Shown here: in pieces, positions 12,101 to 24,100 of the stretch
How positions within the stretch are numbered: the first letter of the stretch is position 1
How the letters are laid out: the number at the start of each line of letters is the position of its first letter
Origin: Henricia sp. BOLD:AAB3569
Lineage: Eukaryota > Echinodermata > Asteroidea > Spinulosida > Echinasteridae
NCBI GenBank assembly: GCA_037783545.1
Contig: JBBELK010000457.1
Location: forward strand, 62,001-126,000
Direction of reading: 5' to 3'
Length of the DNA stretch: 64,000 nt
Notes under the pieces: generated by a model
What the model saw: only the letters and a program-made list of their open reading frames with translations
Databases searched by the model: none
What the model was told of the DNA's origin: nothing
Position numbers and translations under genes: made by a program

Positions 12101-15100
12101 GGCGATCAGCGACTGATTGTACGATCAATCGTAGCGACTTGCGACTGCTGACACGACATGGATATTTTTTACAAGTAGCTGTCAAAAAGTCAAAATAATT
12201 TGAATACAATACCCTGAAAGCATAGTTAGCATCCCTTGTACGCATCCATATTGTTGAGCGTCTGCGCCGACGGAATGCTCCTCCCCACAAAGCTGTCTCT
12301 GGGATGAGGTCATCGGTAATGTCATAATTTTCCAATTCTGCAAAGATCTGTATTTAAATTTTTTTTAGGAAGTCTGATTAATGCATAAATTAGCCATGAC
12401 GCCGGAGGACGTATAAACACACTCTGGCAATGTGTCGTCACAGAGGCGGTTGACGAGTTAAAACGTCAGCTTTGTGGCCGTCTTCTTTGGTTGACGTGTA
12501 AACACGTCCATTGTCCAACATTTATATGTACACACCCTGTTTTGAACTTGACAGCTGTGGAAGGCCTGTCTGTGTAGCAAATCTCGCTCCATGGCGGCCG
12601 CCTCGGAATGTTGCAAAGAAGATTTTTTGCTGAGAAGATTCACGCAGTGTTTGTGGTGCTTGACCTGGGGCGAGTTCAATAGCACAATACGTACGCCGGT
12701 ACTGGGTATTTTCCTATACCTTCACCGTTGAAGGTATTGTCGGTATGCATACGTATTGCGCCCCAGGTCTTTATCTTTTGGCCAATCACATTTGCCTTTT
12801 AAAAACATTCCGCATACAGAGCTTCACTGAAGCACCGTAAAACATCTAGTCCCTGTACTCCATCTTCAGGAGGTCTAAGAACCCAGGTGCAAATTTTGGT
12901 CACGGCAAAACAGTTACTTTGCCACAAAAGTCACATTTGTGGATTTATGTTTTCATCAAAGTAACGGGAAAGTGCATTTTGTGTTCACGTTTGCGTTTTA
13001 CGTGCAAGCCTTCGTAATGTAACCCCTAAAATAACGTCTAGAACCACATCATCTCTTGTGAAATCAACTTTGCTAAAATCGTAGCAAAACCTATGTTACA
13101 AGTTTTTTATGTTATTTGACAACTTACTTTTTTAGCAGTAACTTGGTAGCCTGGTCGTAAGAGCTGGACGCTTTGGTCAACGGAAGCAACACATATACAT
13201 GAACCAGGCTTGGCACTGATTATCATTCTTGTCCTGGAACCTGGCAGGGTGTGGTTCTGTGACATTTCAACTTTTACCTGGTGTAGGAGTAGGAAATAAT
13301 GCAGAAAAAGATTGCAAACAGGCTTTTATAAGAGTGTTGTATTAAGGCTTTCACAATGTACATGTACTTAGAGTTCTTTCCAAGAAAGGATCAATTGGTC
13401 AAAAAATACTTCAAATTTAATCGTAAAAGTTGATACCAAGACACGTCTAAGACCCCGTTACTCATTAGGGAATTTGCTTCATTTGAAAGGATTAATTAAT
13501 CTTCGTTAGATAATGAAGTGTGCATTCACATCTCACTTAACGAAGATCAAATGAAGACTGTACTGTTCACATTAGACATTAAACCACTAATGAAGATCAA
13601 ATGAAGCTGTGCGACACCCCCATCTAGTTACGTGTCAAAACGCTTTGTCGAATGAAGGGAGCATTCACATTACAATTTTGTTTCGTTGAAAGAAGCAATC
13701 TCTTCGCCGAATGAAGCTATTTGCTTCATCAAATAAAGCGATTCTAATCATTGTCGAATGAAGAGGCGTGCGTTCGCATCATGAAATCTCCTTGTCAAAT
13801 CATCGTTCATCGTTAAATCTTCGTCGAATGAAGCGATTTTCCTAATGTGAATGGGGTATAAGTGTTTGTATGAATTATTTTAGATAATCTATAAAATTCA
13901 CAGGAATGTCTTGAAAAGAATTTGGTAATTGGGTTAAAATGCATTATGTAACACTTATGGCCATTGTTTTTATAAACGACCCATAGGCTGTGAAAGATTA
14001 GTAGTAGGATATGTAGTGCAGTGAGGTTGTTGTTTTAATATGCTTATACTCAGAGACAAGTCTAACTTGAGTCCCTATATTACTTTACTTGAGATTTGAC
14101 TTGGGCAAGAAATGGTTTGTGACCTCACTTTATGGCAAATGGTTTGAAACTTTACCTGAAAAAATTTGACTTATTTATATGAATACATTTGGCTAAAATT
14201 AGTAAAAGAAAAATGAAACATAAAAAAACAAACTTTCAAAAATGACTTGAGAATCAAGACTTGATTGAAAAAAAAAGAATTGTCAGTGACTTGAAGTGAA
14301 CTGACTTGGACAAAACTGCCTTGGGACTTGATTTTTGAAGTACAAATATGCTATAACAAGCATTTTTTGATCCATAAAAAACGTGTTTGTTACAGTGGTT
14401 ATTCTTTACAGTGGACGAAGTGATACATTAATAGGGAGCCGTATGAGTGATGTTCAATCTAGTAGAATTATATTTGTTATAGCAATTTTCCACTCCACTA
14501 AGTAATATTTGAATGGTTAATATTTATTTACTTTAGATGTTTTACACTCTGTTTCTACTGAGCACTCTGCATTAGTCAATGCATTTCAACCAACTCTTGA
14601 ACCTGTTTTTTGTTGTCTGACGTGTTTCCACTGAAGCATAAAATGCAGGGGTGCTTGGCATGAAACCACGCATATCGGAAGCACGGAAAGCTATTTGGGT
14701 AACACACACTGCATTCTGCGCTGCATGTACTTCCGGTGCACCCAGTAAAATATTCACTGATGTGTTTCTACTGCGAAAGACAATTGATATTACACCTCGA
14801 GAGGTGGTTAATGGTTCACGGTAAGATACCTGGCATTACAAAAAAAATGTGTAACTCCATTCTGTTTCTACTGGGCCCGTGAACTGGTTCTACACTGAAC
14901 TACACGGCATTAACAGGCAACCGATCCTCTGTAGAAACATGCATTTAGTCCCAAATTCAGCACAAAAGTAAATCGTGGCCTGACCTTGTTTTCAAAGCTT
15001 GGCTCCACAGGCAGTACCATAGTGTCTGCTACTCCTTCATCATTATCCCTGACATAGTAGACCAGCAGGTGGCTTAATGGTGCCATGGCATAGGTCACCC

Positions 15101-18100
15101 CAAACTCAAAGGTCGTACTGCACAACTCTGCACTATCTGCCTCTCCTAAGTGGAAATAAGAGAGTACAAAACTACAAACTTTGATGTGTTTTGCTCTTTA
15201 CAAGATTAAGTGGCCGCTTCAGATGAGGGATGTGTGGAGGAACTTTGCATTATACTTGGATAACCCTAGAATTTTTTTTTTTACAAATTCTGGCTTTTCC
15301 CACAATTCGGGCTTCAAGGGCATAGTACATGCAGCACTAGTACTAGAACATTTAAAATATATTAGTGCTGCCGAGGGTAGCTATATGATTCTATATTGTC
15401 AGTCTACTAATTTTTGTCACGTAATTTCACAGAGATCATGAATAGTATAGACCGTATCGAATAGCCGCCATTTAATTCGTGGGGGAGTTTCTTTGTTCCT
15501 TGAGGACATGCATAGTTACACATATTGTGCTTCCATTGTTGAATGGTTTAGGTAACAAAAGGTGCCCCACAAGATGGCAGCTATTCGATACGGTCTATAG
15601 CAATTGAAAATGTGCCTCAACTGCAGAGCAAAATTTTGCTCAAGATATAGTGATACAATAGCCATCTCTTAATTAACACTGTAAAATAAAGCTTATGCCA
15701 AGCACAACTTGTCTGCTAGTGCTTAACCATCAGAGCCCTGAAATTGGACCCTGTTGCTATTGGTATGTGGGATGATTGGTAAGTTTGTGGCCAAGTTAGG
15801 AGTTGGCCTTATATTATTTTCAGTTTGTTTTCATTGACTCTTTTTGCTTTAAGCCCGGTTCATACTGCACGCGAAAGCGAATGCGAACGCGATTTTGACG
15901 TCACAGCAAAGTTTTCGTACAGTAATTTCGCAGAAAGTTGAAATGTTACATCAGATTCGCATTTGCGTTCGCGTGAAGTATGAATGGGCTTCAGGGGCGT
16001 AGGCTGGGGGGTGCGTCGTGGGGCAGTTTCTTTGTTCCTTGAGGACATGCATGGTTGCACATATTGTGCTTCTATTGTTGAACGGTTTGAAAGGTGCCCC
16101 ACGAAATGGCGGCTATTCGATACGGTCTATATACCACATGTGCCATTTTATTAGAGTACTCCAAACAATCCCATTAACCTTTGTGCGATGTGGTTTGTTT
16201 ACATTGTTGACGTCATCTTTCATTCAATCCATACCATAAAATACAATGATTGGTCTCTCTCCCTCTCCCCTTTCCCCTCCCCCCCTCTCCCTCCCCCCCT
16301 CCTCTCCCCTCCCCCTCTCCCCTCCCCCTCCCCCCCTCTCCCCCCACCCCCCCCCCCCCCAAAAAAAAAACCAACCCCAATTAAATAATTAAAATTCAAG
16401 CTACTCGTACTTTGTTCGTTGATAAACTGCTCCACTGTAGGTTGACTGCTGAATCGTCTCCTCCGATTCCCATCACTGCCGCTTCGGAGCATGGCATTGT
16501 GTACACCAGACACTACTATGTTGCCTCTTGACATCACCTCATAATGCATTGTGAAATTACATGGGCAAGTTGACTGGACTCCTATGGTGGCTGTGTCTCC
16601 AACCTTGGCCGAAAAAAAGAGAGACGAAAAATGGTTTAGTCTCTTAGATAAAAAACAATAAAGAATGTCTCTGTATTTTTTTCCTTCTAGAGATATAAAC
16701 GTTTTCCTTGATTCTTTTTCCTGACATAATTTGATCAGCATTGCACAGCCCAAGAACATCGCCGACTTACCCAAAATTTTACTTCACAAGTTGACAATAA
16801 CAACCAGACTAAAAGTGTCGATAGCAATGGTAACAAACACCACAGGATTTTTCTATAGTTGTGCTTTGGTGCTTTTGTGGGAAAAAATGTCAACTGAAGA
16901 TGTTTTTTTTAAAAGTTTGCAAATTATTTCTTTTGTTACTATTCATTTAACATAAAAACCATACATGGATTTTTACGGTTTTCTGAAGTATTACTGCATC
17001 TATGTGGCTGAAATTTCTACAAGGCAGTTTGTCAACATTATTCTTTAGTTATGTAATGCTGTTGTTCGTCAGAAGTTGATTTAGACTTGCGTCGGGGAAA
17101 TTGAATGTTAAGTAAGGTTGTTTTTGCCCTTACCCAACGTAAATATTAACACTGTACACTCAGTGCTTTCCCGAGACACTATGAAAAACTTCATAGCGTG
17201 CTCGGGTGGGACTCGAACCCACGACCTCCTGCATACAAGGCAGACGTCTTAACCACTCGACCACCGAGCTAGCCGGTGTTGAATGGCCGGTTCGTAATCT
17301 GTCTTTGACTGTTTCTCACCTTAATATTGTCCGTGAGACTTCGAAGCAGGAGATGGCACTTGCTTGGCGAGTACCAACTTCCAAGGGACAGATAACTTGA
17401 TAGGTACATGTCTCCCACGTCAGTGCCATTAATAGAAACAACTTTTGCCTGCAAGGTACAAATAGACACACTAGAAATCCTCAAAACAATTAACGTAATA
17501 AAAATAATATAAAATAAATACATCTATATATGTTAGAGCAATATACACAAAAGAAATGCAATTTTTCTAAAATATCAATTCTTGATCACAATAGACGTTT
17601 GTTGGATACAGTGAACTTGTGAATAATAAGATACTGAGTGACTAATCACTTTGAAATTGCTTTCAGGACTATTCCGCTGAAGTGGTTTCGTTCAGGTCCA
17701 AGTGGACCTGTTTGAACAAAGTGATTCCCACAGCAATGAAATGTGACATTTCCTGTTTCAGGGAAAATCTTGTAGAAAACCCTTTTGTTGGATTTTCAAC
17801 CTGATTAAGCCTGCAGGCATGAGCTGACCTCTGGAACCGTGCATTTCTCAAACAGCCCTAGGAGTGCAGGAGCTCAGGAGGGCACTTCAGGCAGAGTGGT
17901 ACACCCTCCCACAGCAGCTCTTACAGGCGCTGGTACAGTTAGCCTTAATTGCCAAAAGAGATTTTCATACACATTATATGTTACATTCCTCACACTCCTC
18001 GATCTTTCAATCAGAGTGTAATTTGCATTACTTTTACTCTATTGACCCCTTCCGAATACGTCATTTTGGGAGACAAACAATGCCGCGTCATTGTTGAAGG

Positions 18101-21100
18101 GATGTGCGTGCGTGTTGTGTGTGCCTCTGATGGGCGTATCACGATTTGTTTCACCAATGGGAGCCTTAGTATAGCGCGTTACGCGTGCTATGGAAACACG
18201 CGGGGGGGGGGGGGGGGGGGGTGGGGGAAGGGGGGGGGGAAGGGGGAGGAGGGGGGGTGAATACCCTGCATAAACCATGTTCTCACATTTCAAGTTTAGT
18301 GCACTTACATTGATCCATACATGTCCTGAAGCTGGTGGCAGCGATGGGATTATGATTTCCACGACTCCATCTCTGGAGACAAAATCCTTCGTGAAAACAG
18401 GATTTTGCTTCAACTCGGCAGTTACTTTCACTGTAACATTGCTGGCAGGAGTTTTATCCGGATTATAGAGAAGAACCTGACAAAATCAAATTTATTAAAC
18501 ATATATCGCTTGTTAAAAATATGATGGTATGGTTTCGGCCCAAAATTGTGTTATTACAAACCAGTTCCCTTATTATTTTGGAAATTTATAATGTACAAAA
18601 GGGGAAGGCTTCCCACAAGGGTAATAAAACGATTTCAAAATTGTTTTTCTCTTCCCAGCCTTCGCCTCAGAAACTACTTTTTCAACTTCCAAACCTTGAG
18701 GATCCACCCTCAAACCATGTAAATAATTCCAGCCAATCAGATTAGTTACACTATGAGGTAAAGTCTAGCCGTAAGCATCCCGTAGGGCAAAATTTTAAAT
18801 TTAGTTTTTGTGGCACCGTAAACACCCCGTAAACAACGGGCCTCGTAGAGGCCAGGTAACTAATGTAGAGCTACGGGATAGCCACGTACACACCACATCA
18901 GACCCACATCAGGCTGTATCCGCCATGCAAGGCCACATAATTTTCACGTAATTTCCCCATAACGGCCATGTAATGCCACCAACGCCACGTAGTTGCCATG
19001 TACCTGCCACGTATGAGCCACGTGACACTTATAGGGACACTTATAGGGAGCCACGTGTCCCGTAACAGACACTAAAAATGTTGCATAATAGTGGCACGTA
19101 TTACGGAACCCCCATGGGGGTAGCCCGTGGCTGTTAAAGAGGAAGAATCCCCCTTGACGAAAATCCAGCATTTAGGCTTTTTTCGATAGTCCAAACATCC
19201 CTCTTGCCAACGTGGATTTTTATTATTTTTTAATTGTCGGTTTTAAGTGGATAAATTGCAAGCAAAAGTGCGCTTTTCGAAAATGAGATTTTCGCGATTT
19301 CTGAAACGCTCATTAGGTATTCATGATATGCGCGTGACCCCGTGACGCAATCCTGAGAAAGAGAAGTCAACACGATTGTTAGCTCCATACGTTTACACGC
19401 AAAAAACTTGGAAAACCGTCTCTGTTAGATAGTGTTTTTTGAAGAATTTTGTTGGTCCAAAAAGCCAGAGATATGCCCAGTAGCTGCGTGGTTGTATGTT
19501 TTACCAGACACTATGAAAAAAAAAGAGCAGAAAGATTTTCTTTTCTATTACCAAGAGAGAGAAAAATGAGTCGCTCATTCTATAACTTGTACGGCCGATG
19601 TTCAAACACGTGGGAACTACGCCCGCAGGGGACCGTACCATGCTGTACCCGTCGCAATGCACCAGTATTTACTTCAAAAGAGCTTCATTGTGAGCCACAA
19701 TTTCATCGTTTTTTCACAAAACAGGTAATAGTAGATTGTTGTCATATTACATGAAGTGTTTTTCACGTTTGTATTTTGAATTACAAGGACAAAACAGGCA
19801 TGATAAACATTCACTTCGTGTATTTTCCATTCAATACTGCACAGACCGTTTTGTATGTTTCTCAGGATGACGTCAAAACCCTGTTGATAAACAAGCCAAG
19901 TGACCTCGAGCGTTTCAGAATTTCGGGTGAAGAGGGTCGGAACTGCTTTACGTTTTAAGCAAAAGCCTGTCGATTTTTTGTGAAAAACAAGTTGTGATGG
20001 TGTTGTAGACACATACACCTCCATGATAAACAGAAAAACTAAAAAAATGTGGAAGGGGGGATTCTAGCTGTTTAAGTAGGCGCCACAGCAGTAGACAAGG
20101 CTGACTTTACATGGTAAAACTTTGTGAAATTCCCACTTTACCTTGCAGTAAGCGCCACGTAAACCTCGTACTGCCACGTAGATGCTGTAACTGCCATGGA
20201 ACAGTCATGTCCCACCCGTATCACAATAATGGCCCTACGTGACCCTTACAGCTTGGCTTTACGTGATAGTGAGACAGTCAAGTTCCATCACATTTACAAA
20301 TCTTCTAATTTTCCAGTAACTGGCATAGATTACCTTGCCGTAGTAGGGGAGGCCCGGCTTATAGTGTTTCCTGGAATCGCGAGAGAACTCCAGTGAAATG
20401 AGTTGCTTCTGAACCAGGCACGATTCGTCCACGGCCACAAACACATTGCCGTCCAGGCTGGTAACGCTTGCCTCGATGTGGACTACACCACGAAAGTAGC
20501 CTGTTAGTGGCATTGTGATTAGGTTGCTCACACAGATGTTGAACTTGGCTGAGCCGTCAAGCTAGAAATATAATGAATATTCATAAATACAGTTTATCAG
20601 ACGATAAAGGCCCAGCTGGTTTTTATACATTGTTCCAGAGATGGAGCCAAAAACAACAGAGAGAATCCCCCGCTCTTTGCAAATGAATGCTCTGGGATCT
20701 TTTATATGCATTACACAAGACAGGACCTATGGTTTTAAATCCCATCCGAAAAGATGTCAAATTTTCACAAACATTAAAAAGTTGGAATTTTACCACAATG
20801 CAAATATTTTGAGGGTTAAAAATACAGGTACTCACATCCATAAACTTATAACTGTTTTGTCCCAGGTAGTTTCTGTAGTATCCCACACCATGTAGGTTCA
20901 TGTTAATAGAAACTTTTCCTTTAACTGGCTTGCCAAAAACATACCTAAAGAGAAAATTAGATAAGGGTAGCCAGGTTTATATCACATTTACTAAAATAAA
21001 AGAAACACACTATTTTGAACGAGAGATCGAGGAGGTTGATAGATGTAGCTTATTTTATTGGTGTATCGAGGAAAGGCTGGCTGAACCAGCCTCTTTAATG

Positions 21101-24100
21101 CATAGTTCCGAGATTGCCCAGTTAACCCCGCCCCTTAGATATTGTTGCTATGTGCTCACAAGCCATCGCAAAAAAATGGTGACACAACGTACAAAGCTAC
21201 GGGACTCGGCATGGAAAGCACAGATTCATTGGAGAAAACTCAAAGATATTTATGTTTTAGGGTCGACAGTTACCGTAGCACACACTGAGCGAAGTGCGAG
21301 TAATGCAGGGATGACATATATTCATAAAAATGCGCTTTCCTACCTTTGAACAGCGAATCGCCCAACATTGAAACCAAAATTTACCCGGTCACTGGCGCAT
21401 ACATCATACAAACTGTATGGGCAGAAAATCGTGTGATGATTGCATCACTTTGACCTATGTGGGCGCCGTCTAATAGCTCTGTTGTGATTGGTCGCGGGTT
21501 CGGCTTGAACTATGCATTAACAGCCGCTGAGACAGGGTAGGGTGTATACCATTCTGCCTGAAGTGTGCCCCGAGAACCTGCACATATAGGTTTTTTTTTG
21601 AGACACGGGGCTCCATGAAAACTTTGGAAACTAGATGGAGTCCATGTAAGAAATCTGTGACATTTAAGAAATCTTGCTCGGCAAACCGTATTCATAATTA
21701 TAGGCCACCTGTCTTACACATTTTGTGTACGTACAAAAAACTTAAACACAAATCTTACCTGGCTTCAACGGAAGCTTCTGCACACTTTGTGACATCAACA
21801 TAGCTGGGTGGTTTAATCAGAACTTCAAATCTAGGTAAAACTAAAAATTATAAAAACTACATACTATGAAAGAAGCCATTGTTAGTGCTGTGAGTAAATC
21901 GTTAATCAATTGAGGACTTTGAGAATTCTATACACAGCCAGGAACCCCATGCACAAAACCAGAAAAATGCCAGAAAAAATGCAAGTTTTTGTCGAAGTAA
22001 AATGTTAAAATTTCTTCTACCTACAAATGTAGTTAGTGTTTTTATCGTCAAAAGAAAAAGAACTTTAGCACGGTTTATAATTTAAATCACAACAAGGTAT
22101 ATTTTCAGTGGCTGGGTATGAAATTTAACACAAAATACATTCTGAATGAGATTCTTTTTAGGAGAAACACTTAAAGAATTAATTTTAACTGATGCAACAA
22201 AATAAAAATTGTAGTGGAATTTGGAAAACACATTTTGTATTAACTGAAGAAAAAAAATCAGTAAAATAAAAAAGCATGGGGGGGAAACATACTTGTACCA
22301 GTTCATTTTGCTAAAATCCCAATATGAATGCAAAGACATAAAACCATTTTCTGAGCTGAGCCATTTTCCTAAACAGTGGCGGATCCAGCAAGCTCATTAA
22401 AATATACAAAGGAATACACCGGGTTACACCAAGTTTTTCCATTGTATTTGTATTTTATTGAGCCCGGATCCGCCACTGCTTAAAACAAGAAAGAGTTAAA
22501 CAAAACACCACTTTTCTAGAAAATCAGTTTCCTGGATTTATGACCAGTACAACTTTACCATCCTTGTAGGAAATTGTAGGTAATAATTTTCCCTTTGACC
22601 TTCTAGCAAAGGAAGGGCACACTGCATAATGGTTTGGTCTTTTGCATGATGTAATTATCAACTTGGCAGCTGTCAAAAAGTAATGTAACACTTGCCACTG
22701 AAAATTGAAGGTTTGTATAGTCAAGTCTAACAGGGGTCTGGAACAATAGGCCTGTCTGCATTGGATTTTTATTGGTTAAACTTACCGAGACGATGGGTAC
22801 TTTTTCCATTTTTAATCCAGTACGGACAGCCTAGGAAGTTTTCCTCTCAGTAATATTTACCGAGTCCAGCGGTTACTTTTCCTGGCCAACTGCTGCCCAG
22901 GAAAATTTACCAGGTAACTTTTACCGAGACAATAAGTCCAATGCGGACACACCGAGTCGGTAAAAGCGCGCTGGAAGCGTACGTCCGAGCCATAAAGGTC
23001 ATCCCGCTAAGGGACACTACGCATGCTCTCCTACGGTCTCGGTAAATATTCCTGTGTCAAAAAAATCAAAATGCAGACGGCAGTAAAATTTAGCCATTTT
23101 TCATTTTACCATCATCTCGATAAAACCTGCCGAAATTCAAGTCCAATGCGGACACGGCTAATGTCACATAATAGACTTACCATACTTTTGAACTTCAAAT
23201 GTTTTGTTGAATGTATGTCCTCGAACTTCAGCGTATATGGCCCATTCACCCAGCATTGGCTGATCTGACAATGGGAAACTGGTGTTGATAATTCCTACAA
23301 AATAAAATTTGAAAAAAAACACACAATTTAGTTTTTACATGTTTACACATTACTCTTCACAAAAGAATGCTCTGGGAACTTTGAAGTGTGTTACACAACA
23401 CACTGGATCAACGGCTTTACATCCCTTCCAAGGATTGAGCAATTGTGGTTGAGTGCCTTGCTCACTCAAGGGCACAGTTACCACAGCCCAGGTATCAGAC
23501 AAATCGTCAACAACCCTGTTGCGGATCAACGACCTAAACCACTCAGCCACATACCCCACAATTCACAAAGAAATTAATGCTGAAACAGTGAGCTGAATGA
23601 CACCAACTTGAACCAGTATAATAAATCAGCTTCATTTGAGCCCATGGTATGTTCGTAAGCTCAACAGTCAAAGTTCAAGGAAAGTACATCTTTGTTTATA
23701 AACAATTCTGAAACCATCTTGAGTGTACCACTTGTCTTTTTCATGTGGAACACTGTTGACCTTTAACCTAGTCAGAAAGCTATTGACATTCTTGTGGGTA
23801 GACTGTGAATTAAACCAAACTTTTTTTGACAGTCCCGTAAATGTCTATTTTATCCAATGATGAGAGATGTTGGAAACTCAAGTATGGTCGAGACAGTAGC
23901 CAGATGTTTCCAGGCGATTTGTGAAAGCATTAGGCTAAACGATTTGATAAACAAAAGGCTGTGTTTATGCAATATGCCTGGCTTAAGAGTGTTTGTTCTT
24001 GGGTGAGACAGATCTTTGAATAATGGTCATGATGGTGGCGTGATCAGCATTAAATGTATCAATGTCCCCGCGGTCAACCTCCGACTCACTGCACGATTAG

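Larger units (their letters stand above)
8275..12241. other. Repeat-filled CPAMD8-like intron 16
   Basis: A 4-kb intron containing a broken Tc1-like transposon (8511-9114), a SINE (9129-9378), GACTTGACT-type tandem repeats (10030-10580), a TTCGCCCC tandem array (11006-11206) and an unclassified CGATTG-rich repeat (about 11865-12130). No further exon was seen. Confidence 0.6.

Noticed and set aside
11865-12130. Similarity of this stretch to 63935-64000 as a gene
   Set aside because: Shared CGTGCGATTGGTGGC-like words reflect a dispersed repeat that is only partly visible. It has no coding features.
16220-16388. Long open frames across the CCCCTCTCC tract, coding proline/serine-rich or glycine/arginine-rich peptides
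   Set aside because: Low-complexity tract with no codon structure. Only the part above 16411 on the minus strand is exon 13.
17206-17280. Peptide [19 protein letters not shown]
   Set aside because: The usual false translation of a tRNA-like SINE head.
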